DNA from: Flavobacteriaceae bacterium
GTDB lineage: Bacteria > Bacteroidota > Bacteroidia > Flavobacteriales > Flavobacteriaceae
DNA length: 64,000 nucleotides
Direction: 5' to 3'
Assembly (NCBI GenBank): GCA_013373105.1
Contig: JABXIJ010000004.1
Location: 21,451-85,450, forward strand
In this document: positions 1 to 8,110 of the stretch, in pieces
How positions within the stretch are numbered: position 1 is the stretch's first letter
Layout: the number at the start of each line of letters is the position of its first letter
Translations under genes and position numbers: made by a program
Notes under the pieces: model-generated
What the model was told of the DNA's origin: nothing
Databases searched by the model: none
The model's input: only the letters and a program-made list of their open reading frames with translations

Positions 1-208
1 TGGTACCTGTATCTACATACTCTGCTCTTAGTTCTCGCTTCTTTTTATTCAAATCAGAGATTTTAATTACTTTTTTATCAGCATTATGTGCGCTTGTTAT
101 CATAATTAACAACAACACCACTACAAAAATGATAAGCTTCCAGTTTTTTAAAGCTGTATCATCTGTAAGAAAACTTCCTTTTAAAAAAGCATAAATCCCT
201 TTCTTCAT
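1..208 (-). CDS. ftsL: FtsL-like cell division protein (3' end outside window)
   Basis: Reading from ATG at 208 gives MKKGIYAFLKG, a short cytoplasmic N-terminus, one hydrophobic span (about residues 27-39, VVVLLLIMI in its core) and a charged segment that looks like the start of a coiled coil (DLNKKKRELRAEY). The frame is open to the window edge. This single-pass topology, and its position just downstream of rsmH in the mraZ-rsmH-ftsL order, fit the small bitopic FtsL-like division protein of Bacteroidota, which bridges early and late divisome proteins. The gene starts 4 bp after the rsmH stop, so it is co-transcribed. FtsL sequences are poorly conserved, so the call rests mostly on topology and synteny. 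Confidence 0.75.
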   Translation of the reverse strand, partial: MKKGIYAFLKGSFLTDDTALKNWKLIIFVVVLLLIMITSAHNADKKVIKISDLNKKKRELRAEYVDTGT

Positions 209-212
209 GTTA

Positions 213-1109
213 TTATTTTAAAGTTGCAATTCTCAACTTTGCACTTCTAGCTCTATTATTAATTTTAATTTCTTCTCTACTAGGTATTATTAACTTTCCA
301 ACTTTTTTCAGTGGTTCATTAGTGTTACCAAACACATCTTTTTCTGCTTCACCATCGAACAAACCTGTTCGTATAAATCTTTTCACCAACCTATCTTCTA
401 ATGAATGATATGAGATTACACTCAACCTTCCTTTTTCATTAAGCAACCCTGGTACTTGTTCTAAAAACTCTTTTAAAACTTCTAATTCCTCATTAACTTC
501 TATTCGAATAGCTTGATAAATCTGAGCTAAAATTTTATGTTCTTTACTTTTTGGTAAAAACTGTTGTAATACTTCTTTTAACCTAAAACTTGTTTCTATA
601 GGATTATTAGACCTATGATGAACTATTGTTCTTGCTATTTTTCTAGAATTTCTTAACTCCCCATACAGAAACAAAATCTCTGCAAGTTTTTCTTCTGTAT
701 ATTCATTTATAATTTTCTTCGCAGAATTTTTTGATTTTTGATTCATTCTCATGTCTAAATCTCCATCAAATCGTGTTGAAAAACCTCTATCAGCTTCATC
801 AAATTGATGCGAGGAAACTCCCAAATCTGCTAAAATTCCATCTACTTTTCTTACACCATGAAATCTTAAAAAACGAGAGATATATCTAAAATTCTCTGGT
901 GTAAATACAAATCGATCATCGTTTATTTTGTTTGCAGCTGCATCTGGATCTTGATCAAATGCAAACAGCTTTCCACCTTTACCTAATCTTTTTAAAATCT
1001 CTCTTGAATGGCCACCTCCACCAAAAGTAACATCTACATAAACACCACTTTCTTTAATTGCTAGGCCATCTATACTTTCTTTAAGTAAAACTGGATTATG
1101 ATAATTCAT
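213..1109 (-). CDS. rsmH: 16S rRNA (cytosine(1402)-N(4))-methyltransferase RsmH (MraW)
   Basis: SAM-dependent methyltransferase acting on C1402 of 16S rRNA. The N-terminus NYHNPVLLKESIDGL and the SAM-binding glycine loop DVTFGGGGHS (about residues 26-35) are diagnostic, followed by FDQDPDA and, near the C-terminus, SYHSLEDRLVKRF. The length (298 aa) is normal. I prefer ATG at 1109 over an in-frame TTG one codon upstream. The start overlaps the end of mraZ by 14 bp, so translation is probably coupled. It sits in the conserved mraZ-rsmH-ftsL cluster and should share the mraZ promoter. Confidence 0.97.
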   Translation of the reverse strand: MNYHNPVLLKESIDGLAIKESGVYVDVTFGGGGHSREILKRLGKGGKLFAFDQDPDAAANKINDDRFVFTPENFRYISRFLRFHGVRKVDGILADLGVSSHQFDEADRGFSTRFDGDLDMRMNQKSKNSAKKIINEYTEEKLAEILFLYGELRNSRKIARTIVHHRSNNPIETSFRLKEVLQQFLPKSKEHKILAQIYQAIRIEVNEELEVLKEFLEQVPGLLNEKGRLSVISYHSLEDRLVKRFIRTGLFDGEAEKDVFGNTNEPLKKVGKLIIPSREEIKINNRARSAKLRIATLK

Positions 1110-1563
1110 CAAAATCTTGATTACCCATTACTTCTTCTGCTAAATCTGCAAAATCTTCTGCAGCATCATCAATTGCTTTTTCATATAAATCTTTATCCCA
1201 GATTTCAACAATATTTATTGATGACGACATTACTACCTGCTTTTTAATTCCTGCAAAATCACATAAATCTTTAGGAATTAATATTCTACCTGTAGTATCT
1301 AACTCAACCATTTTTACCCCAGCTGTAAACCTTCTTATAAAATCGTTGTTCTTTTTTTTGAACTTATTAAGCTTACCTACTTTCTGCATCATTGCATTCC
1401 ACTCTTGCATTGGATATAACTCTAAACAAGGTTGAAAAACAGCTCTTTTTAAAACAAAACCTTCTTGTAAAATAGGTTGCATTTGCTTTTTTAGTGCAGA
1501 AGAAACTAGTATTCTGCCTTTAGCATCTGCTTTACATTCATATGTACCTATTAGGTTTATCAC
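1096..1563 (-). CDS. mraZ: Transcriptional regulator MraZ
   Basis: DNA-binding repressor of the division and cell-wall cluster, and the first gene of that cluster. It is 155 aa with two SpoVT/AbrB-like halves: the first has GTYECKADAKGRI (residues 6-18) and the second has VELDTTGRILIP (about residues 86-97). The start is GTG at 1563; no ATG lies nearby, and the family N-terminus begins right there. MraZ family proteins bind short direct repeats with a 10-bp period upstream of their own gene, and exactly such repeats are found 38 bp upstream (1601-1630), so autoregulation is expected. Confidence 0.95.
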   Translation of the reverse strand: MINLIGTYECKADAKGRILVSSALKKQMQPILQEGFVLKRAVFQPCLELYPMQEWNAMMQKVGKLNKFKKKNNDFIRRFTAGVKMVELDTTGRILIPKDLCDFAGIKKQVVMSSSINIVEIWDKDLYEKAIDDAAEDFADLAEEVMGNQDFDELS

Positions 1564-1586
1564 GTTAAAAATTAGTTATGGCTAAT

Positions 1587-1594
1587 CAAAAATA
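1587..1594 (-). promoter_or_regulatory. Putative -7 box of the mraZ promoter
   Basis: TATTTTTG on the minus strand matches the Bacteroidota -7 consensus TAnnTTTG. It lies between the 10-bp repeats and the GTG start of mraZ, placing the transcript start near 1580. I see no good -33 TTG at the expected distance. Confidence 0.5.
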
Positions 1595-1600
1595 TATAAA

Positions 1601-1630
1601 AAATACCACTTTTTACCACTTTTTACCACA
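1601..1630 (-). promoter_or_regulatory. Candidate MraZ operator: three direct repeats, 10-bp period
   Basis: On the mraZ strand the sequence is three consecutive copies of GTGG followed by TAAAAA or a close variant, at an exact 10-bp period (TACCACT at 1604, 1614 and 1624 on the plus strand). Known MraZ boxes are TGGG-type repeats with 10-bp spacing, so GTGG repeats in front of mraZ are a good match in geometry, with a lineage-specific sequence. They lie just upstream of a TAnnTTTG match and would occlude polymerase. Confidence 0.75.
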
Positions 1631-1730
1631 TTGTTAATAAATTTTTGGAATCTTAAGATTTTTTAGTTTTGAATAAGCTCGATTAAAAGACCTCTTTTCT
1701 CTAAAAAATGTATATTTTGCAAAAAAGAAT

Positions 1731-1738
1731 TACATTTG
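1731..1738 (+). promoter_or_regulatory. Putative -7 box of the alpha/beta hydrolase-engB-RluA promoter
   Basis: TACATTTG matches TAnnTTTG and lies 30 bp before the ATG at 1768. No clear -33 TTG is seen at the usual spacing, so support is moderate. Confidence 0.45.
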
Positions 1739-1767
1739 CCAATTAAATAACAACCAAAGAAAAATAG

Positions 1768-2532
1768 ATGACTGATAAGCTTATTACTGAGGGCAAGTTT
1801 ACATATGCTGAGGCTGGTGAAGGACCTGCAATTGTTATTTTACATGGACTTATGGGTGCTTTAAGTAATTTTGGTGAAACCTTTGATTTTTTCTCTAATA
1901 AAGGCTATAAAGTTTTAATTCCTGAATTACCTCTTTATACACTTCCTCTAATAAAAACTAACGTTAAAAACTTAGCTAAGTTTCTCAAAGAATTTTTAGA
2001 ACACAAGAATATAGATAAAGCTATTTTACTTGGTAATTCTCTTGGTGGTCATATAGCCTTATATTTTACAAAACATTATCAAGAAAAAGTATCTGCTTTA
2101 GTATTAACAGGTAGTTCTGGATTATATGAAAAAGCAATGGGTGATAGTTTTCCAAAGAGAGGTAACTATGAATATATAGAACAAAAAACAAGAGATGTTT
2201 TTTATGACCCTGCAATAGCAACTAAAGAACTAGTTGATGATGTTTATGGTATAGTAAATAACAGAAATTCAGTTATAAAAACTTTAGCCATTGCTAAAAG
2301 TGCTATAAGACATAACATGGCCAATGATCTGCCAAATATGAAACAAACTACTTGTATAATTTGGGGTAAACAAGACAATGTAACTCCACCAGAAGTAGCA
2401 GAAGATTTTCATAAATTACTTCCTAATTCCGATTTATTTTGGATAGATAAATGTGGACATGCAGCTATGATGGAAAGACCAGAGGAATTTAACCAAGTTC
2501 TTTACAAATGGCTTACTGCTAAAAATATATAA
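1768..2532 (+). CDS. Alpha/beta-fold hydrolase
   Basis: Cytoplasmic serine hydrolase of the alpha/beta-fold superfamily, 254 aa, no signal peptide. The oxyanion-hole HG is at residues 26-27 (VILHGLMG), the nucleophile elbow GNSLGG puts the serine at 91, the acid is probably D203 (WGKQDNVTPP) and the histidine H231 (DKCGHAAMMERP). This layout is typical of small-ester or C-C bond hydrolases; the substrate cannot be read from sequence. It is the first gene of a same-strand run with engB (10-bp gap) and a pseudouridine synthase. Confidence 0.9.
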   Translation: MTDKLITEGKFTYAEAGEGPAIVILHGLMGALSNFGETFDFFSNKGYKVLIPELPLYTLPLIKTNVKNLAKFLKEFLEHKNIDKAILLGNSLGGHIALYFTKHYQEKVSALVLTGSSGLYEKAMGDSFPKRGNYEYIEQKTRDVFYDPAIATKELVDDVYGIVNNRNSVIKTLAIAKSAIRHNMANDLPNMKQTTCIIWGKQDNVTPPEVAEDFHKLLPNSDLFWIDKCGHAAMMERPEEFNQVLYKWLTAKNI

Positions 2533-2542
2533 CTATCTTTTT

Positions 2543-3154
2543 GTGAAAATAAAGACAGCAGAATTTGTAATGAGTAATAGCAATGTTACTAATGCTCCTA
2601 AAGATAGAATTCCTGAATATGCTTTTATTGGGCGTTCTAATGTTGGGAAGTCTTCGTTAATAAATATGTTAATGGAGAAAAAAGATCTTGCAAAAACTTC
2701 TGGAAAACCTGGTAAAACTCAGTTAATTAATCATTTTAAGATAAATGACAACTGGTTTTTGGTTGATTTACCAGGCTATGGTTACGCTCAAGTTTCTAAA
2801 AAGAAAAGACAAATTTTTCAGTACTTTATAGAAAATTACTTTAAAGAAAGGGAGCAATTGGTTTGTACTTTTGTATTAATTGACTCTAGGCACGATCCTC
2901 AGAAAATAGATTTAGATTTTATGCGCTTTTTAGGCGAAAATCAAATTCCATTTTGCATTGTTTTTACAAAATCTGACAAATTAGGTAGCTCAAAATTAAA
3001 TAAACAAATTACTTCCTATAAAAAGAAGTTACTCAATTATTGGGAGAGTTTGCCACAAACGTTTATAACATCATCTACCACAGGCATGGGTAGAAAAGAG
3101 TTTTTAGAGTTTATTGATGCTGTTAATGAAGATGTTGCAAATGATTTTAAATAG
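2543..3154 (+). CDS. engB: Ribosome biogenesis GTPase EngB (YihA/YsxC)
   Basis: Small essential GTPase needed for large ribosomal subunit assembly. G1 is GRSNVGKSS (residues 30-38), the switch region has GKPGKTQ (55-61), G3 is DLPGYG (75-80) and G4 is TKSD (142-145). The 203-aa length is standard. The start is GTG at 2543, giving MKIKTAEFV, which matches the usual family N-terminus. It lies 10 bp after the hydrolase and 3 bp before the next gene, so the three probably form an operon. Confidence 0.95.
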   Translation: MKIKTAEFVMSNSNVTNAPKDRIPEYAFIGRSNVGKSSLINMLMEKKDLAKTSGKPGKTQLINHFKINDNWFLVDLPGYGYAQVSKKKRQIFQYFIENYFKEREQLVCTFVLIDSRHDPQKIDLDFMRFLGENQIPFCIVFTKSDKLGSSKLNKQITSYKKKLLNYWESLPQTFITSSTTGMGRKEFLEFIDAVNEDVANDFK

Positions 3155-3157
3155 TCT

Positions 3158-3844
3158 ATGCATTCTACAAAAGACAATCTACAAGTACTTTTTGAAGACA
3201 ATCATATAATTGTTATAAATAAACGATCTGGTGATATTACACAAGGTGATAAAACTAATGACAAACCCTTAAGTGATGTAGTTAAAGACTACATAAAAGA
3301 CAAATACAACAAACCTGGTAATGTGTATTTAGGTGTGGTTCATAGATTAGACAGACCAACTTCTGGTATTATTATTTTTGCTAGAACTTCTAAAGCTTTA
3401 GAGCGATTAAATAAAATATTGCGCGATAAAAAAATTACTAAAACCTATTGGGCAATTGTAAAAAATACACCAAAAAAAACAGAAGAAACCTTAATTAATT
3501 ATTTAAAAAAGAACCCTAAAAACAATAAATCTTCTGTGTTTTCTAAAGAAATAAGTGGTTCTAAAAAAGCAATTTTACATTACAAAGTTTTAAGGAGTTT
3601 AGACAATTATTATCTTTTAGAAATAAACTTAGAAACAGGAAGGCACCATCAAATTAGAGCACAACTTTCTGCTATTGGATTACCAATTAAGGGCGATTTA
3701 AAATATGGTTTTAATAGAAGCAACAAAGACGGTAGCATTCATTTACATGCAAGAAAAATAGAATTTACTCATCCTGTAAGTAAAGACAAAATTATTATAA
3801 CAGCACCAACTCCTAACGATGTAATTTGGAAAGCTTGTGAGTAA
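3158..3844 (+). CDS. RluA-family RNA pseudouridine synthase
   Basis: Isomerises uridine to pseudouridine in rRNA or tRNA. The catalytic motif HRLDRPTSG (residues 62-70) carries the catalytic aspartate D65, and the downstream ETGRHHQIRAQL segment is the second conserved family motif. At 228 aa it lacks the N-terminal S4 RNA-binding domain of RluC/RluD and resembles the compact RluA/TruC-like group; the target base cannot be assigned. It starts 3 bp after engB. Confidence 0.9.
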   Translation: MHSTKDNLQVLFEDNHIIVINKRSGDITQGDKTNDKPLSDVVKDYIKDKYNKPGNVYLGVVHRLDRPTSGIIIFARTSKALERLNKILRDKKITKTYWAIVKNTPKKTEETLINYLKKNPKNNKSSVFSKEISGSKKAILHYKVLRSLDNYYLLEINLETGRHHQIRAQLSAIGLPIKGDLKYGFNRSNKDGSIHLHARKIEFTHPVSKDKIIITAPTPNDVIWKACE

Positions 3845-3876
3845 TATAGTATATTTAGGATGTAATTTTAAACTAT

Positions 3877-4911
3877 ATGAAAGCCTTAAAATATTTTTCT
3901 ATCCTAATTTTACCCTTAGTTGTATACATTTCCTTTACAAGTAAAGGTTGGTTAACACATTTACCTGCAATAGTTTTCTTTGGTTTTGTGCCGTTTATAG
4001 AACTTTTTATTCCTCCTAATAAATCCAATTTTACAAAAGAAGAAGAAAAAGAAGAAGAAGAAAATAGAGTTTATACCTATATTTTATACTTAACATTACC
4101 TATTCAAATTGGTTTTTTAATTTTCTTCTTTTATGCAATTCAAGAACCTAATTTAACAACAAGTGAATTAGCTGGTAGAATTTTTGGCATGGGAATTATG
4201 TGTGGTGTTTTAGGTATTAATGTTGGCCATGAGTTAGGCCATAGAAACAATAGATTTGATGAGTTTATTGGAGAAATTCTTCTATTAAGCTCTATAAACA
4301 CACACTTTTTACCTTATCATAACGCTGGTCATCATTATAATGTTGCAACTCACGATGATGCTGCCACTGCAAGAAAAAATGAAATCTTATTTGTTTTTTG
4401 GATTCGTTCTCATTTTACAAGTTACTACCAAGCTTGGAGTTTAGAAAATAAACGTATGAAAGATTTGGGAAGAAGTTGGTTTCATTATCAAAATAGAATG
4501 CTTGTTTATACATTTTGTAATATTATATTATTATCAAGTATTTACTTTTTTTTCGGTGGTTTTGTATTACTAGCCTTTATAGCAGCAGCTGTTTCTGGAA
4601 TTTTATTATTAGAGACTGTAAACTATATAGAACATTATGGTTTGTTACGCAAAAAAAACGAACATGGTCGTTATGAAAGAGTAAAAAGAATTCACTCATG
4701 GAATTCAGATCATCAAGTTGGACAAGTTTTATTATTCAATTTATCTCGTCATTCAGATCATCACTACAATGGTTCTAAACATTATCAATTACTAAAAACA
4801 TTACCAGAAAGTCCACAAATGCCTACAGGTTATCCAGGCATGATGTTATTATCATTATTTCCTCCTTTATGGTTTATTGTGATGAATAAAAAACTAAAAA
4901 AATTCTCTTAA
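3877..4911 (+). CDS. alkB: AlkB-type membrane di-iron monooxygenase (alkane 1-monooxygenase family)
   Basis: Integral membrane non-heme di-iron hydroxylase of the fatty-acid desaturase/AlkB superfamily. Histidine box 1 is HELGHR (residues 118-123), box 2 is HNAGHH (148-153), box 3 is LSRHSDHH (289-296), and the AlkB signature NYIEHYG is at 249-255. Hydrophobic helices flank these boxes (about 5-22, 29-45, 70-88, 101-117, 207-248, 320-336). Family members hydroxylate the terminal carbon of medium to long alkanes, using rubredoxin as electron donor; no rubredoxin gene is nearby. Box 2 lacks the glutamate usual in AlkB (YHNAGHH rather than EHxxGHH), so the substrate could differ. A nitroreductase follows by 8 bp. 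Confidence 0.85.
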   Translation: MKALKYFSILILPLVVYISFTSKGWLTHLPAIVFFGFVPFIELFIPPNKSNFTKEEEKEEEENRVYTYILYLTLPIQIGFLIFFFYAIQEPNLTTSELAGRIFGMGIMCGVLGINVGHELGHRNNRFDEFIGEILLLSSINTHFLPYHNAGHHYNVATHDDAATARKNEILFVFWIRSHFTSYYQAWSLENKRMKDLGRSWFHYQNRMLVYTFCNIILLSSIYFFFGGFVLLAFIAAAVSGILLLETVNYIEHYGLLRKKNEHGRYERVKRIHSWNSDHQVGQVLLFNLSRHSDHHYNGSKHYQLLKTLPESPQMPTGYPGMMLLSLFPPLWFIVMNKKLKKFS

Positions 4912-4919
4912 CTCACTTT

Positions 4920-5657
4920 ATGACACAAGAAAAAACAGTATCTGAGGCTGTACAATACAGACGTTCAGTACGAATTTATGATGATAAAAAACAGATTGAT
5001 GAAACAATTGTGAAAGAGTGTTTAGAAAATGCAGCTCTTGCACCCAATAGTAGTAACATGCAATTGTGGGAATTTTATCATATTACTTCAAAGGAAACAA
5101 TTGCTAAAATTGCCCCATTTTGTTTTAATCAAAATGCAGCAAGAACAGCACAACAATTAGTAGTTTTTGTGGTTAGAAAAGATTTGTGGAAAAAAAGAGC
5201 AAAAGCTAATTTAAATTATTTAGACAGTGTTTATGGAAAAAATAATCCAAAAGAAAAACAAAGTAGTAGAGAAAAAGTAGCAAGAAATTATTACGGTAAA
5301 CTTATCCCTTTTGCATATGGAGAATTTCTAGGCATTTTTGGATTTTTAAAGTATGTAATGGTTTCAGTTTTAGGATTATTTAAACCTATGTACAGACAAG
5401 TAACCAAAAATGACATGAGAATTGTTGCTCACAAAACATGTGGTTTGGCTGCACAAATATTTATGTTATCTATGGCTGCAAAAGGTTATGACACTTGCCC
5501 AATGGAAGGTTCAGACACTTTAAGAATTAATCGCGTATTAAAGCTACCTAGAAATGCAGAAATAAACATGATTGTTTCTTGCGGCATTAGAAAACCAGAA
5601 GGTGTTTATGGAGAACGTTTTCGAATTCCTTTTGATGAGGTTTATAAACAAATTTAA
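4920..5657 (+). CDS. Nitroreductase family protein
   Basis: FMN-dependent oxidoreductase of the nitroreductase fold, 245 aa. The N-terminal RRSVRIY (residues 14-20) is the phosphate/FMN-binding motif, followed by APNSSNMQLWEFY (about 42-54) and a C-terminal CGIRKPEG. A central positively charged and aromatic insertion (about residues 80-150) is longer than in minimal family members. No signal peptide. It starts 8 bp after alkB and is probably co-transcribed, but a functional link is not proven. Its stop codon overlaps that of the convergent acylase gene. Confidence 0.88.
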   Translation: MTQEKTVSEAVQYRRSVRIYDDKKQIDETIVKECLENAALAPNSSNMQLWEFYHITSKETIAKIAPFCFNQNAARTAQQLVVFVVRKDLWKKRAKANLNYLDSVYGKNNPKEKQSSREKVARNYYGKLIPFAYGEFLGIFGFLKYVMVSVLGLFKPMYRQVTKNDMRIVAHKTCGLAAQIFMLSMAAKGYDTCPMEGSDTLRINRVLKLPRNAEINMIVSCGIRKPEGVYGERFRIPFDEVYKQI

Positions 5658-8035
5658 TTTTTAGGTCTCAACACCAATACATTTTCACTTTGTTTAATAT
5701 TTGCCTCATTGAGGCTCATTTTTACAAATTCTCCATCTACATATTTTTGAGCTTGGTCATTGTAATGCTTACTAAACACATTTCCAGATTGTCCCGTAGG
5801 CAAAATAGATAATGAGTTTTCAATATCTGAAAAATCGATTACTCTTCTAGTAGAAGGCCCTGCAGTTATTTTATAAACTCCTGTGCTATCTAGTTTAAAA
5901 ATCTGATTGTTTATTACTTCATTTCCTCCTATTGTTTCAAAAGGACCAACGTTAAAAATTTTACGTAAAATTCCTCCAGTTTTTCCAATAGCATGTTCAT
6001 GCTCTAAAGAAATTACTCTTTTCCAATGCCAAGATTCGATGTTTGCTCCAAGTTGATTCTCTAAAAAAGAAAAAGCTTCTAAAAATGATTTTGTAATAAT
6101 TTCTGTTTTGGTTTCTATTTTATTTTTAGTTAAAACATTATCCCACCAAACAGAATTGGTTCTGTTTACTTGATTAGGCAAAACCTGATCTTGTAATTGC
6201 GAATTGATAAACAAATCAAAACTATCACCAATTTCATCTTTATAAGTATTCTCTAAAAACTCGTATAAAAATCGATTGTAAATAGTTGGAGCAACAGCAT
6301 CTTTACTGTATGTTCCATCCCAAGTTTTTAAGCTAGTTATAGCTTGCTTTTGTGAAAGAGATAACGTTCTTTTATCGATTGAAGCAATCAATTTTTTAGC
6401 AATTTCTGAAACAGTTGCAGACTTAACATCATAAATCATATTAGCAACATCTTCTTTAGTAAAATCATTTTTTGCTTCTAATAATTCCACAATTCTTTTA
6501 GATCTGTCTTTTGGTTGATAATACCCAGGAATTAATTTGCCTCTAACAGAATCTGGTTGATGATTTGCAGAGTACACATATTTTATTTTTGGATTTATTG
6601 CTTGCGGATTTTCATCAAAAGGCAATATCTCTAAAATTTCATCCTTGCCTGATGCTCCATTTAAGTATGTTTTTGTTGAAACACTATCTCTAATTTCATA
6701 CAATTTAGCAGCAGAAAACCAAGCTATATTATCTTTAGCATCACCATACATTACGTTTAATCCTGGGGCATGAATTTTAGATACATGATTCCTAAAATCA
6801 GCTAAAGAAGTAGCATGAGAAATTCCATGAGAAACTGATAACATTTTATTCTCTAATTGTGTGTACAACCAATGCATAGCTATTGGTCTATCATCTTTTA
6901 AATGAAGAATTAACCCATTCATAATTGGCCCATGTTTGCTCACTTTTACTGTAAAAGTTGTATCAGCCTCATCTTTTATTTTAATGGTTTTACTAATTAA
7001 ATCATAAGCTTTATAGCCATTACTAGTTTTGTATTCATTTTCATTATTAGGATTGTTTTCTTCGATATAAAAATTTAAATCATCATTTGCTAGCATAGTT
7101 AATCCATAAGCATAATCTCTGTTATGACCCAGCAATGGAAAAGGCATTAAAGCAATATTATAACCATAAATTTCATAATCTGGAGTTTTTATATGATTTT
7201 GATACCATACAGATGGTTGTGCAAATGCAATATGTGGATCGTTTGCAAACAATACTTTTCCATTTTTGGTTTTTTCTGGAGCAATTACCCAAGAGTTACT
7301 TCCAATAAAAGGTGATACTGGAAGTTTATCAATAAGTGAACTTACAGCATTAGAAAGCTCGGCTTTTATTGGTTGAATATCTGTTTTGTTAATTGTTAAA
7401 TTTTGCTCATAAGCAGACATTAATTCATTAAAATAAGCATCACCTAATTTTTCTTTAATTTCAGTCAACAAAGGATCTGTTTTATGAGCAACTGCAAAAC
7501 TAAAAGACATATAACCAAAAACATTGTAAATGTCTTTTAATGTATATTCTTCTTTTTCTAAACCAACTAAAGTAAATTCTAAGGGTGTTTTTTCATTTTT
7601 TATATATTGATTTACTCCATCTAAATACGCCATACTCATTAGGTAAGCATCAGAATCTTTATCAAGCGCAATAATGGCTTTTTCAGCTGCTTCTTCAATA
7701 CCAAGACCAGCAAAAAAGACATCTGTTTTAAGTAAATCTTTACCAAAAACCTCAGCTAATCTACCTGGAGCAATTCTTCGAATTAATTCCATTTGCCATA
7801 ATCTGTCTTGAGCATGAACGTAACCTAAAGCTACATAAGCGTCTCGTTGATTTTTAGCATTAATATGTGGCACACCATTTTTATCAAAAAACACTGTTAC
7901 TTCATCAGAAATATTTTCTATTTCTAATTCTCCATCGTAATTTGGATAATAGGTTCTAGAATATAACCAACCACCAATAAATATTAAAACTAGAAGAATT
8001 GCAATAAATTTGAGAAGCTTTTTTAGGAAATTCAT
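5654..8035 (-). CDS. Penicillin acylase family (Ntn-hydrolase) protein
   Basis: Extracytoplasmic amidase of the S45 penicillin acylase family, normally matured by autocleavage. From ATG at 8035 (793 aa) it starts MNFLKKLLKF followed by one hydrophobic signal/anchor helix (about residues 10-22). The alpha-chain region has GVPHINAKNQRDAYVALGY and QDRLWQMELIRR. The beta-chain nucleophile is the serine of GSNSW, residue 246, where self-cleavage should occur. The frame stays open 30 codons upstream, but a TAnnTTTG box at 8056-8063 would place the transcript start downstream of the earlier start codons, so I choose 8035. Natural substrates in this family include N-acyl homoserine lactones and acylated amino acids; none can be assigned here. 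Confidence 0.9.
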   Translation of the reverse strand: MNFLKKLLKFIAILLVLIFIGGWLYSRTYYPNYDGELEIENISDEVTVFFDKNGVPHINAKNQRDAYVALGYVHAQDRLWQMELIRRIAPGRLAEVFGKDLLKTDVFFAGLGIEEAAEKAIIALDKDSDAYLMSMAYLDGVNQYIKNEKTPLEFTLVGLEKEEYTLKDIYNVFGYMSFSFAVAHKTDPLLTEIKEKLGDAYFNELMSAYEQNLTINKTDIQPIKAELSNAVSSLIDKLPVSPFIGSNSWVIAPEKTKNGKVLFANDPHIAFAQPSVWYQNHIKTPDYEIYGYNIALMPFPLLGHNRDYAYGLTMLANDDLNFYIEENNPNNENEYKTSNGYKAYDLISKTIKIKDEADTTFTVKVSKHGPIMNGLILHLKDDRPIAMHWLYTQLENKMLSVSHGISHATSLADFRNHVSKIHAPGLNVMYGDAKDNIAWFSAAKLYEIRDSVSTKTYLNGASGKDEILEILPFDENPQAINPKIKYVYSANHQPDSVRGKLIPGYYQPKDRSKRIVELLEAKNDFTKEDVANMIYDVKSATVSEIAKKLIASIDKRTLSLSQKQAITSLKTWDGTYSKDAVAPTIYNRFLYEFLENTYKDEIGDSFDLFINSQLQDQVLPNQVNRTNSVWWDNVLTKNKIETKTEIITKSFLEAFSFLENQLGANIESWHWKRVISLEHEHAIGKTGGILRKIFNVGPFETIGGNEVINNQIFKLDSTGVYKITAGPSTRRVIDFSDIENSLSILPTGQSGNVFSKHYNDQAQKYVDGEFVKMSLNEANIKQSENVLVLRPKN

Positions 8036-8055
8036 TTTAAAAATTTTAATCATAT

Positions 8056-8063
8056 CAAAGTTA
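8056..8063 (-). promoter_or_regulatory. Putative -7 box of the penicillin acylase gene
   Basis: TAACTTTG on the minus strand matches TAnnTTTG and sits 20 bp before the ATG at 8035. It overlaps the region of the divergent aminotransferase promoter. No clear -33 element is seen. Confidence 0.5.
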
Positions 8064-8077
8064 AACAATTTATGTTG

Positions 8078-8085
8078 TATTTTTG
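8078..8085 (+). promoter_or_regulatory. Putative -7 box of the aminotransferase-galE pair
   Basis: TATTTTTG matches TAnnTTTG and lies 25 bp before the ATG at 8111. The -33 TTG is not evident. The start is back-to-back with the acylase -7 box, so the two promoters may interfere. Confidence 0.5.
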
Positions 8086-8110
8086 AGTCATTATAATATT
8101 GAAAACGTTT

